From the NCBI GenBank assembly GCA_013403005.1, contig JACBOA010000011.1, positions 1 to 45,958 on the forward strand: DNA of 45,958 bases, in the 5' to 3' direction. How positions within the stretch are numbered: the first letter of the stretch is position 1; every line of letters begins with the position of its first letter. Made by a program: the position numbers and the translations under genes. The notes beneath the pieces were generated by a model that saw nothing but the letters and a program-made list of their open reading frames with translations, made no database searches and was not told where the DNA came from. Of this stretch, positions 19,296-29,155 are shown one piece after another. Source of the DNA: Methanobacteriaceae archaeon (GTDB taxonomy: Archaea > Methanobacteriota > Methanobacteria > Methanobacteriales > Methanobacteriaceae).

Positions 19296-19335
19296 GTTAA
19301 TAATATTTGTTAAGGGTTAATAATATTTCTTAAGG
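19296..19335 (+). repeat. 20-bp tandem duplication that includes the metG ribosome-binding site
   Basis: GTTAATAATATTTGTTAAGG (19296-19315) is followed directly by GTTAATAATATTTCTTAAGG (19316-19335), with a single mismatch. A further 9-base partial copy (GTTAATAAT) precedes them at 19287-19295. The end of the second copy forms the first part of AAGGAGGAG, the metG ribosome-binding site; the first copy ends in a non-functional AAGGG. The TATA candidate for metG is TTTTATAT at 19216-19223. Confidence 0.85.
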
Positions 19336-19345
19336 AGGAGTAAAA

Positions 19346-21361
19346 TTGACTGGAGATTTGAATAAAGTTTTTATCACCTGCGCCCTACCCTACGCCAATG
19401 GTCCCTGCCACCTTGGACACTTGCGTTCTACTTACATACCAGCTGATATCTATGCCCGTTACAATCGAATGAAGGATAAAAATGTGCTATTTGTATGTGC
19501 CACTGATGAACATGGGACCCCCATTGCTGTTCAGGCAGAAAAAGAAGGTGTTCCTCCACTGGAGATTGCTACTCGTAACTATGAACTGATAAAAAAAGAC
19601 CTGGAATCCTGTGACATCTCTTTTAACAACTTTTCCCGCACCACAGACCCTTTGCATTATGAGATTTCGCAGAATTTCTTTTTAAACCTTTACAAGAAGG
19701 ATTACATTTATCCTAAAACCATTGAACAGCTTTACTGTCCTCAATGTGACCGTTTCCTCCCGGATAGGTATGTGGAGGGAATTTGCCCCCAGTGTAATGG
19801 TGAAGGTGCCCGTGGAGACCATTGCGAAACCTGCGGACGCCACCTGGAACCAGTGCAACTGATTGAACCTAAATGTCTAATATGTGATTCAACCCCAGAA
19901 GTGAGGGAATCAAACCAATACTACTTCCGTTTAAGCAGTTTCCAGGAACAGCTTAAAGAATGCATAAAAAATAATCCTGAATTACCACCCAACGTCCGTA
20001 ATTATGCCCTGCAATGGATTAATGAAGGGCTTAAGGATTGGATACTCACCAGAGACATGGATTGGGGTATCCCTGTTCCCCTGGATGATGCTGATGGAAA
20101 GATAATCTATGTATGGGGGGAAGCATTCCTAGGTTACATATCCAGCGCAGCACAGTGGGCCAGAAGAAAAAATGAAGCATGGGAGCCCTACTGGGATGAT
20201 CGTGCCGTGCATTTCATTGGTAAAGATATAATCTACCACCACAGCATATTCTGGCAAGCACTTCTCATGGCTTACGGTTGCAAATTACCCTACAACATAG
20301 TAGCTGGAGAATATCTGTCCCTTGAAGGTAAGAAAATGTCCACCAGTAAAAACTGGGTGATTTGGGTCTCAGATTTCACAGAAAAATTTGATTCAGACCT
20401 TTTGAGATATTACTTGGTGGCAAATGCACCCTTAACCCGGGATACTGACTTCTCCTGGGATGATTTCCAGAGAAGGGTTAATGATGAACTGGCAGATGTA
20501 TTGGGAAACTTCATGCACCGTACATTCTCCTTTACACACAGATTTTTTGGGGGAAAAATACCAGAACCTGGAAATCTAAATGAAAGTGACTTGGAAGTCC
20601 AGAATGAAATAAATTCAACTCCTGGAAGAGTTGGAGAGTACATTGAAAACTTTAACTTTAGGGAAGGTCTTAAAGAGATAATTAAATTAGCTAAACTTGG
20701 AAACAAGTACTTCAATGACCAGGAACCATGGAAGGCTGTTAAGGAAAATCCTGAAAGAGCTGCAACTTGTATTTATATTTGTAATCAACTGGCAAAGGTT
20801 ATCAGTGTGATTATTACCCCCTACCTCCCTAAGAAAGCAGAAGAAATGAGAAAAATTCTTCAGTTAAATGGTAATGAAAACATTGATGACAGTTATGATA
20901 TAAAATGGGACCAATCTGCAGAGTTTCTAAAAGCAGGATGTTCCATCAATAAACCTAAACCCTTGTTTGTTAAAATTGAAGATAAAACCATCCAGAAAGA
21001 GAAGGATGAACTGTATAAGAATTTTGAAGAGGCACCTAACATGACAGAAATTATAACAATCGAAGATTTTATGAAAATGGACTTGAGAGTTGGAAAAGTT
21101 ATTGGGGCAGAGAAAGTAAAAGGCTCAGAAAAGTTACTTAAACTCATGGTGGATGTTAAGAGTAAAAAGTTACAGGTGGTGGCAGGTCTGGCTACCAAAT
21201 ACTCTCCAGAGGATATACTGAATCAAAAAGTTATCGTAGTGGTGAATCTTAAGCCAGCCAAACTATTTGGCGTGAAATCAGAAGGAATGGTGCTGGCAGC
21301 TGGTGATAGCCTCTCTTTACTCACAGCTCCCGATGCGGATATTGGTGAAAAGATACAATGA
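19346..21361 (+). CDS. metG: Methionyl-tRNA synthetase with C-terminal tRNA-binding domain
   Basis: A 671-residue class I synthetase charging tRNA-Met. The HIGH motif is 'CHLGH' (residues 21-25) and the KMSKS motif is 'KKMSTSKNW' near residue 330. The connective domain carries two four-cysteine zinc knuckles (C131, C134, C147, C150 and C160, C163, C177, C180). The C-terminal 110 residues are an EMAP/Trbp111-type OB fold ('DFMKMDLRVGKVIGAEKV' through 'KLFGVKSEGMVLAA') that binds tRNA and usually dimerises. The start codon is TTG with AAGGAGGAG 5-6 bases upstream. It diverges from priL. Confidence 0.95.
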   Translation: MTGDLNKVFITCALPYANGPCHLGHLRSTYIPADIYARYNRMKDKNVLFVCATDEHGTPIAVQAEKEGVPPLEIATRNYELIKKDLESCDISFNNFSRTTDPLHYEISQNFFLNLYKKDYIYPKTIEQLYCPQCDRFLPDRYVEGICPQCNGEGARGDHCETCGRHLEPVQLIEPKCLICDSTPEVRESNQYYFRLSSFQEQLKECIKNNPELPPNVRNYALQWINEGLKDWILTRDMDWGIPVPLDDADGKIIYVWGEAFLGYISSAAQWARRKNEAWEPYWDDRAVHFIGKDIIYHHSIFWQALLMAYGCKLPYNIVAGEYLSLEGKKMSTSKNWVIWVSDFTEKFDSDLLRYYLVANAPLTRDTDFSWDDFQRRVNDELADVLGNFMHRTFSFTHRFFGGKIPEPGNLNESDLEVQNEINSTPGRVGEYIENFNFREGLKEIIKLAKLGNKYFNDQEPWKAVKENPERAATCIYICNQLAKVISVIITPYLPKKAEEMRKILQLNGNENIDDSYDIKWDQSAEFLKAGCSINKPKPLFVKIEDKTIQKEKDELYKNFEEAPNMTEIITIEDFMKMDLRVGKVIGAEKVKGSEKLLKLMVDVKSKKLQVVAGLATKYSPEDILNQKVIVVVNLKPAKLFGVKSEGMVLAAGDSLSLLTAPDADIGEKIQ

Positions 21362-21524
21362 GGTTTGCTTATTTTGCAATGATACTTGTCAGATCCTAAG
21401 ATTTAAACACAGAATAAATTGGATATTTCCCATCCAATAACACGCTCCCATCTAACTGATAACCTAAATTTAACCTAAGAATACCTTGAATTTAAGAAAT
21501 AAACACCAGGTGCGAAGGAATAAG

Positions 21525-23090
<1,566 letters not shown>

Positions 23091-23212
23091 AAAATTATAG
23101 GATTTTTTAAAAAAAAAATTAGATTAATTTCTTTAAAGGAAATGATGGTGAATTTCTCTAAAAATGGAAAATTTATACCCAGATGGAATTTAATGCTTAA
23201 TTTCAATAATAA

Positions 23213-23722
23213 ATGAGAGTAAATAAATCAGAAATATCACATGATACCCATGAGGTTAATTTCTTGAAAGATGAAATATATGTGAATGAACCATTATCAT
23301 TCAGAAAGATTATGGAAATACTGGAAAAGAATCCTGATCTTAAAAAAATAACCTGCCCCCCCAGTTTATATTCACGAATCTCACCCAAATATCTGAAGGC
23401 ACTAGATGAACTAGGAGTCGATGTTGTACCCATACAAAAAAAAGGGCGGCCAAAAAAATATGATGATAAAAAAATTGAAGAAATTCGACGCTTGATAAAG
23501 TCAGGGCAAACACCCCAGGAAATTTCTGAAACTCTGAATATACCCCTTAAAACTGTATATTACCTCAAAGATTCCCCCCTAAAAAGAGGTAGAAAAATTA
23601 AATATCCTCCTCAAAAAGTCCAATTAGTTAAAAAACTTTACAAAGATGGAATTTCTGCTAGGGAGATTGCATTTCGTTTGGAAATCCCCATCAGAACAGT
23701 TTATTCCCTATTAAAACGGTGA
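23213..23722 (+). CDS. DUF1699-like protein with two tandem AT-hook/HTH units
   Basis: A 169-residue probable DNA-binding protein. Residues 15-73 (phrases such as 'NPDLKKITCPPSLYSRIS') recall DUF1699, a small methanogen family. The rest is an internal duplication. Unit 1 (77-119) and unit 2 (125-168) each have a basic GRPKKY or GRKIKY hook followed by a resolvase-type helix-turn-helix ('QTPQEISETLNIPLKTVYYL' and 'ISAREIAFRLEIPIRTVYSL'). No ribosome-binding site precedes the ATG; a TTTATA about 40 bases upstream suggests a very short leader. Its stop codon overlaps the GGTGA of the next gene, so it is coupled to the GlcNAc-1-phosphate transferase and may regulate it. The DUF1699 resemblance is from memory. 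Confidence 0.65.
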   Translation: MRVNKSEISHDTHEVNFLKDEIYVNEPLSFRKIMEILEKNPDLKKITCPPSLYSRISPKYLKALDELGVDVVPIQKKGRPKKYDDKKIEEIRRLIKSGQTPQEISETLNIPLKTVYYLKDSPLKRGRKIKYPPQKVQLVKKLYKDGISAREIAFRLEIPIRTVYSLLKR

Positions 23723-23728
23723 CCCCTT

Positions 23729-24700
23729 ATGGATCCTAATTATCTATTTCAATATCAGAACTTGATTTTAAACTCTTCAATTTGTGCATTGGTTGCATTT
23801 CTGGTAACTTTTTTTAGCATGCCCAGACTTATTAAAAAGCTTGAAGATGCTGAAATAGTTGGAAGAGATATTCATAAACCCTCAAAACCGCTGGTAGCAG
23901 AAATGGGTGGTATTGGTATTCTCTTCGGTTTTATCATAGGCATATTCCTGGGAATCTACTTCTATCCGGACCTTCAGTTTCAACTCATTATCACCCTACT
24001 GGTGATTCTACTCGTGGGGGTAGTGGGAATGGTGGATGATCTGGTTATGCTGTCCTCAAAGGAGAAGTTAATTCTACTTTGGCTAGCAGGACTACCTTTA
24101 ATCTGGATTGCACCCCCTAATGTAGGGTTGATATATATTTTATCCATGCCTATTGCTGTTTCCATTGCAGCCAATCTAACCAATATGCTGGCTGGTTTGA
24201 ATGGTATTGAATCAGGTCTCGGTGTTATTGCCATGACCTCCCTCAGTATCTCATGTATTATTATGGGCAAGTATGATGTGGCAGTTATAAGTATGTGTAT
24301 GCTGGGTGCACTTCTGGCTTTCTTATACTACAACCGGCACCCCTCCAATGTTTTCCCAGGTGATGTGGGGACATTAATAATTGGTGCAACAATTGTAGTG
24401 GTGGCATTTCTAGGCAGGGTAAAAATCATAGCCTTAATTGTCCTTATACCCAATATTATTGATATGATATTAAAATTATACAGTGCCGGAGTAATGGAAA
24501 GACAGAAACACCAACCAACCCAGGTAGGGGAAGACGGGAAATTAGTGGCCCCTGAAAGTGGCTTCAATTCATTGATTCGCTGGATCCTCAAAACACCAAT
24601 GCAGGAAAAAAATGTGGTTATCATTGTATGGTTAATAGGACTATTCTTCGGTGCAGTGGGAATAATCCTGGCATATGTTCTCAAAGCGAGTATGTTCTGA
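23729..24700 (+). CDS. MraY/GPT-like polyprenyl-phosphate sugar-1-phosphate transferase
   Basis: A 323-residue integral membrane enzyme with about ten hydrophobic helices, of the MraY/WecA/GPT family. It transfers a UDP-activated sugar phosphate, typically GlcNAc-1-phosphate, onto a dolichyl-type lipid carrier. Motifs seen are 'VAEMGGIGI', 'VGMVDDLV' (the aspartate pair), 'NMLAGLNGIESGLG' and 'NVFPGDVGTL'. In archaea this starts lipid-linked glycan synthesis for protein glycosylation or, in this order, pseudomurein precursors; which one applies cannot be decided here. It is translationally coupled to the upstream DNA-binding protein. The large glycosyltransferase locus starts 8.6 kb further right. 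Confidence 0.85.
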   Translation: MDPNYLFQYQNLILNSSICALVAFLVTFFSMPRLIKKLEDAEIVGRDIHKPSKPLVAEMGGIGILFGFIIGIFLGIYFYPDLQFQLIITLLVILLVGVVGMVDDLVMLSSKEKLILLWLAGLPLIWIAPPNVGLIYILSMPIAVSIAANLTNMLAGLNGIESGLGVIAMTSLSISCIIMGKYDVAVISMCMLGALLAFLYYNRHPSNVFPGDVGTLIIGATIVVVAFLGRVKIIALIVLIPNIIDMILKLYSAGVMERQKHQPTQVGEDGKLVAPESGFNSLIRWILKTPMQEKNVVIIVWLIGLFFGAVGIILAYVLKASMF

Positions 24701-24934
24701 TAATTTGATAAAATATAAAGAGTTATTAAAACTGTTAGATTGATTCAAGCCCTGAAAAAATAATTTTTTTGTATCCATACAACAAAGCAGGTATAGGTAA
24801 AAAACCACCAACTAAACACAGTAATATAATTCACTCTAATTGAAAAACAAAAATTGATACAAAAATTTATTTCATATATGGATATTTAGACAATTCAAAC
24901 TAAATTTACCTTTAAAAAATTTTTGAAAAATTTA

Positions 24935-25879
24935 TCAGCCGTAAATAGATTTTAAAAGTGCCAGGGCGGCTTTTTCCATATCTCTGTCCTTTAAATATTT
25001 GATAATCTCCATGGACTGGCGAAGATAAACAGAACCCTCATCAGTTTCACCTAATAAAAAATGAGCCGTCCCTATCATCAGCCTGGATATTGCTTCACCT
25101 TTTTCATCCCCGATTTTACGGAATAGATTCAAGGATCTAGTGAAAAATTCTAGGGATTTCTTAGTTTTCTCGTTTTTAAGGGATATGTCGCCCATTATTA
25201 AAAGTAATGCTGCTTCTCCCTTTTCATCACCAATACTGCTGGCCATTTCATAAGCTTCCTTTACATGACCCATGGGATTGTCAAATTTCTGGTAGGTACC
25301 ATAAACTGCAGACTCTTCAAGAAGTCCAATAATATCATCCAATTTTTTCCCTATTTCTTCATAAGCTATTGTTTCATCTTCAGTAGAAATTTCACTACCT
25401 GCTAGTAACTGTGATTCACTATCCAAAGAAGAAGGTGCAAAATCTAATATTTTCTCCCTGTAAGATTCATCAGTTTTTCCTGTTTTATTTGCGCCTTCTA
25501 TAGATTTAATTTTATTTAAAACCTCCTCCTTAAGAGGTGTGTCTATTTTAGAAGTTAATCTGAAGGATTGCTTGTAATAATCTAGTGCATTTTCAACATC
25601 ATCCATATTATTATAAACATCACCTATTAAATCCAGTATAACAGCTTCTTGTTCTGTAAATTCTAATTCATGATATATGTCTGCTGCTTTTTCTAGAAAG
25701 GCAATTGCATCTTCAGTGTCTTCATTTTCATAATGGAGGGTAGCAATTTCCACCAGAAGATTTGCTTCAGCTTCCTGGTATTCCCAGAGTTGTTCCAATA
25801 ACTCCTTGATTGAATTTTGAGAATCATTAGAATCAAAAACTTCTGTAATGAGCATTGACTTTAAAAAATTTGCATTCAA
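24935..25879 (-). CDS. TPR-repeat protein of the Roadblock/GTPase/KaiC-like locus
   Basis: A 314-residue soluble protein built of tetratricopeptide-like helical repeats. One block covers about residues 38-110 ('EIATLHYENEDTEDAIAFLE' and 'LIGDVYNNMDDVENALDYYK'). A second covers about 215-310 ('LIMGDISLKNEKTKKSLEFF' and 'MIGTAHFLLGETDEGSVYL'). They are separated by a less regular acidic linker. Such repeats usually serve as protein-protein scaffolds. Its start overlaps the end of the preceding cysteine-containing gene by 4 bases, so it is the last gene of that operon. Its partner is probably one of the ATPases or the GTPase. Confidence 0.75.
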   Translation of the reverse strand: MNANFLKSMLITEVFDSNDSQNSIKELLEQLWEYQEAEANLLVEIATLHYENEDTEDAIAFLEKAADIYHELEFTEQEAVILDLIGDVYNNMDDVENALDYYKQSFRLTSKIDTPLKEEVLNKIKSIEGANKTGKTDESYREKILDFAPSSLDSESQLLAGSEISTEDETIAYEEIGKKLDDIIGLLEESAVYGTYQKFDNPMGHVKEAYEMASSIGDEKGEAALLLIMGDISLKNEKTKKSLEFFTRSLNLFRKIGDEKGEAISRLMIGTAHFLLGETDEGSVYLRQSMEIIKYLKDRDMEKAALALLKSIYG

Positions 25880-26373
25880 CTTATATCACCCAGATAGCTG
25901 GTACATTTTCCTCCAGGCTGTCCCTCGGGATCGGCATCTATATGATAACTGTATTGTTTATTGGTTAGATTTTCTAAAAAATTAGCCAGTACAATGGAAC
26001 GTAAACAAACATGGGGGATCACCCCCCTTTTAACCAGTTCTTTGCATGCTTCAGCCCTGCATGCAGTCATAGATATAGCCACATAATCGTTTTCTTCTTC
26101 AACAGTCACCGTACCTTCTTTAATAAATCCTACTGCTTCTAAACATTTTATAATAGATTCCATCACTTCTTTAAGACTTTTATTTTCAATATCTAAATCA
26201 ATCCCACATGTACTTTCTAAATGACTCATAATATATTCAGTGGCATTCCAACCTAGACGCCGGGTATATGCTATATTATCACCTAAAAGCTCTTCTCTAG
26301 TTTTTTCAATACCATAAATCCAGCTACTCATGAGTAAATAATAGAGACCTTCCAGGTCAAGTTTTTCATTCAC
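25876..26373 (-). CDS. Cysteine-containing putative sensor/output protein
   Basis: A 165-residue soluble protein with six cysteines (56, 77, 105, 110, 123 and 157). The pattern 'ACRAEACKELVKRGVIPHVC' recalls V4R-type or methanogen output domains (MetOD1) that end signalling proteins in Methanobacteria; I hold that resemblance loosely. 'AYTRRLGWNATEYIMSHLES' is a likely amphipathic N-terminal helix region. Binding of a ligand, metal or cluster through the cysteines is plausible. It overlaps both the KaiC-like gene upstream and the TPR gene downstream by 4 bases, indicating tight co-expression and suggesting a physical complex. Confidence 0.5.
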   Translation of the reverse strand: MNEKLDLEGLYYLLMSSWIYGIEKTREELLGDNIAYTRRLGWNATEYIMSHLESTCGIDLDIENKSLKEVMESIIKCLEAVGFIKEGTVTVEEENDYVAISMTACRAEACKELVKRGVIPHVCLRSIVLANFLENLTNKQYSYHIDADPEGQPGGKCTSYLGDIS

Positions 26374-27089
26374 AGTATTTCCCCCTTCTCTAAAACCAGT
26401 CCATGGTCTGTTATATGATACTCTGCTGTTCCCAGTAAACCATCTGAAGATCTGAAAGTTAAATAACTCCCGTCAAGCATAATAACATTATCTACAATTG
26501 ATTTAAGTATTTTTTCAGTGTTTTCATCTGTTACTCCTTCAGTATAGGATATTAAGACTGTAGAACCTGCTTCATATAGTCTGCGGATGTATGTTTTTAA
26601 AAACCTGATGACCATTGGTTCAGGGTTAAAAGCAAAAGGAGTGGTAAGTGAATCAAAAACTGAACGGAAGTTGTTGGATTTTTTGTAAACAAAACGAGTG
26701 CCTAAACCTACTTTAACCATCAGATCAGTGGGGTCATTGATTTTAGATAAAGTATATGTATTGCTGCTTTCAGCAGGAGATCCTGAAAGTGATGATATTG
26801 AATCAATTACATACAAAAGTTCTTTTTCCATCGGACTTTGCAGAAACCATCCGAAATCCATCATACTTTGTTGTAATTGTTTCATTCCCTCATCAGCAGT
26901 GATGTACAGGCAGGGCTCCTCAATGCTCAGCCCATGATATGCAAATTGATAACAAAAAATTGATTTACCCACTTTAGGTGGGCCATAGATTAATGTACTG
27001 GAGTTACGAGGGAAACCTCCAAGATCGTAGTCTCTTGAAGACCTTAACAACTCATCTAATCCTGGTATGCCTGATTCAACATCATTCAT
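26370..27089 (-). CDS. KaiC-like RecA-fold ATPase (copy 2)
   Basis: A 239-residue single-domain KaiC/RadA-type ATPase. The N-terminus 'ESGIPGLDELL' is the KaiC family opening. Walker A is 'GPPKVGKS' (residues 36-43), followed by 'FCYQFAYHGL' and a Walker B-like 'SVFDSLTTPF'. 'GSTVLISYTEG' forms a later core strand. It is a close paralogue of the next gene upstream (27249-27980): the order of motifs and many residues match throughout. The family includes circadian KaiC, the archaellum ATPase FlaH and many sensors. This one lacks the KaiC doubling, so clock function is not implied. It overlaps the downstream gene by 4 bases. Confidence 0.82.
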   Translation of the reverse strand: MNDVESGIPGLDELLRSSRDYDLGGFPRNSSTLIYGPPKVGKSIFCYQFAYHGLSIEEPCLYITADEGMKQLQQSMMDFGWFLQSPMEKELLYVIDSISSLSGSPAESSNTYTLSKINDPTDLMVKVGLGTRFVYKKSNNFRSVFDSLTTPFAFNPEPMVIRFLKTYIRRLYEAGSTVLISYTEGVTDENTEKILKSIVDNVIMLDGSYLTFRSSDGLLGTAEYHITDHGLVLEKGEIL

Positions 27090-27248
27090 TATATCACTTT
27101 ATAATGTTTCCTCTGTTTACCCTATACAATACGGTTTTTTTAATGTGAGTTTTCCATTCAATATGAATATAATAATGGATATAATTCAATATGGATCTAA
27201 GTCCTAGTTCTATAAGGAAAATATTATCTAATATAATCCTCAAGAATC

Positions 27249-27980
27249 TTATGAACCATTAATTAAGATATTTAAACCATCACTGGTGAGTTCATAGGAA
27301 GCATCTTTTTTTCCCATGCCTTTCATTGCTTCAATGGTTATTTTTTCTCCATCAAGTTTTACAATGTTATCAACCATGGACTTAATCATGATTTCTGTCT
27401 TTGAATCTGCAGATCCTTCGGTATAGGTGATTAATACAGTACTACCCGATTCTTTCATCCTTAAAATGTATGTTTTTAAAACACGGACAATTAAAAGTTC
27501 ATTATTAGACTCTAGAATCGTGGTCAGGGAATCTATCAACCCCCTTGAACGAAGGCTGCTTTGGGAGATGGAACGCGCCCCTCTGGTGACTTTAACCAGG
27601 ATGTCAGTTGGGTTTCGAACGGATGAAAGTTGATATCTATCGGATTCTTCCACATCTAAATCACTGGAAGCCGCATCAACCACATACAACATCCCCTTTT
27701 CCATATAATCATCCAGAACAAATCCCATATCAGCCATGTTTTGATAAATTTCAGACATGTCATGATCCGTAGTTAAAAAGAGACAGGGCTCATCCTGAGT
27801 CAGCCCATGGTAGGCGAATTCATAACAAAAAATGGACTTACCAACACCTTGCGGACCGTATATTAGTGTGGCTGTGTTTTCAGGAATACCTCCCAAACCC
27901 AATCCCAGGCCGTCATCAGAAGAGGTTAAATTATCAAATCCAGAAATACCCGAAGCAATGCGAACTATCATTGAGTTCAC
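27249..27980 (-). CDS. KaiC-like RecA-fold ATPase (copy 1)
   Basis: A 243-residue single-domain KaiC-type ATPase with 'ASGISGFDNL', Walker A 'GPQGVGKS' (residues 42-49), 'FCYEFAYHGL', a Walker B-like 'GLIDSLTTIL' and 'GSTVLITYTEG'. It is paralogous to the downstream gene at 26370-27089, from which it is separated by 159 non-coding bases that may hold a second promoter. Its start overlaps the end of the GTPase fusion gene by 4 bases. The role is inferred from context: an ATP-driven partner of the Roadblock/GTPase switch. Confidence 0.82.
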   Translation of the reverse strand: MNSMIVRIASGISGFDNLTSSDDGLGLGLGGIPENTATLIYGPQGVGKSIFCYEFAYHGLTQDEPCLFLTTDHDMSEIYQNMADMGFVLDDYMEKGMLYVVDAASSDLDVEESDRYQLSSVRNPTDILVKVTRGARSISQSSLRSRGLIDSLTTILESNNELLIVRVLKTYILRMKESGSTVLITYTEGSADSKTEIMIKSMVDNIVKLDGEKITIEAMKGMGKKDASYELTSDGLNILINGS

Positions 27981-29155
27981 CTGTAAAGTAGTTCCAAAAG
28001 AGCATCCAGTGCATCTTCGATTCCCTCATCTTGGTGCAGGCTTACCGGAATGATGGGTATGCTGTGGTCTATGTTCATGACTTTTCTGATTTCTTCTGGT
28101 GATAATGCATCTGGAAGATCTTGTTTGTTGGCCACAATAACCTTGGGTATAGCTTCTGCCTTGCACCTTTTCATCATTTCCTTTGCTCGGGCAAATGTTT
28201 TAGGTTCAGTGGAATCCACCATTATAAATGCACCTACAGCTTCTTTAGACAAAACATCCAATATGAGGTCAAATCGTTCCTGTCCTGGAGTTCCAAAAAC
28301 ATCAGCAATAAATCCTTTGTATTCAACATGACCTATATCCATGGCTATAGTAGTGGGAACCTGACCTAGAGCCATTCTATCCACAGAAACAGATTCAGGT
28401 GCTATTTTTTTAACAAAAGTGGATTTTCCAGCGTTGAAAGGTCCGGTTACCAGTATTTTTGGGATGAATATCTTAACTCCACCTGGACGTAATATATTAA
28501 ATAAAACCATGTTGCTGGAGGGAGTGGTCCAACTTGCACCGGTAACCATAAACCCCTGACCAATGATTACTCTTTCTTCAATGGTGTTAAGGTTAACCAA
28601 ACAGTCCATAGATTCTTTTATTTGCATGATTAAATCATTTTCATAATCCCACTCAGTAAATATGTATAACAATATGGTTTCATTCTCTTTAGCAACCTTA
28701 TTCCAATTTTTAATTATACGTATTGTTTCTCCTTCCTCTAAATAATCTATGAGAGTTGAAAGATTGTTAATTACACCCACACCACTGGGAACATCAGTGA
28801 TTGCTTGAATTACAACTTCTTCTATTTGTGAATAATCTTCTATCCCATATTTGCCTGTTACTGGGGCGCCTATGAAGTATGAACTACCATCCACAAAAAA
28901 GGCATGGTTGTTTTCCAAATTTCTTTCAAGATCCCATCCAAATTTTTCGAATTCATATATTATGGAACTGGGTTCAGTCACATTGGTAAATATGAAACCA
29001 TGATCTCCTTCTTCCAGCCGACTATAAAGAGTTTGATAACCAAAAGCCTCACACTCGACACCAGGATCAGCATAGAAAAGGACAGATGAACCTTCTGGTA
29101 TTCCTCCACCTAAAAAATCGTCAAGTTTAGGAATGTGAGTTCTCTTCATAATCAC
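27977..29155 (-). CDS. Fusion of a degenerate KaiC-like domain and a small Ras-like GTPase
   Basis: A 392-residue two-domain protein. Residues 1-225 follow the KaiC pattern ('IPKLDDFLGGGIPEGSSVLF'), but where Walker A should be there is 'YADPGVECEAF', with no GK[ST], so this half probably cannot bind ATP. Residues 231-392 are a small GTPase: G1 'GPFNAGKST' (238-246), G3 'DVFGTPGQE' (285-293) and G4 'NKQD' (343-346). It resembles MglA and COG2229 proteins in having TPGQ. The first start is GTG at 29155, overlapping the Roadblock stop; the ATG at 29149, with GGTGGT 8 bases upstream, is equally possible. The partner Roadblock gene is directly upstream. Confidence 0.82.
   Translation of the reverse strand: MIMKRTHIPKLDDFLGGGIPEGSSVLFYADPGVECEAFGYQTLYSRLEEGDHGFIFTNVTEPSSIIYEFEKFGWDLERNLENNHAFFVDGSSYFIGAPVTGKYGIEDYSQIEEVVIQAITDVPSGVGVINNLSTLIDYLEEGETIRIIKNWNKVAKENETILLYIFTEWDYENDLIMQIKESMDCLVNLNTIEERVIIGQGFMVTGASWTTPSSNMVLFNILRPGGVKIFIPKILVTGPFNAGKSTFVKKIAPESVSVDRMALGQVPTTIAMDIGHVEYKGFIADVFGTPGQERFDLILDVLSKEAVGAFIMVDSTEPKTFARAKEMMKRCKAEAIPKVIVANKQDLPDALSPEEIRKVMNIDHSIPIIPVSLHQDEGIEDALDALLELLYR

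Noticed and set aside
26370..27980. A circadian clock based on KaiC.
   Set aside because: Both proteins are single-domain (about 240 residues), not the doubled KaiC, and no KaiA or KaiB is present. KaiC-like ATPases of other function are common in archaea.
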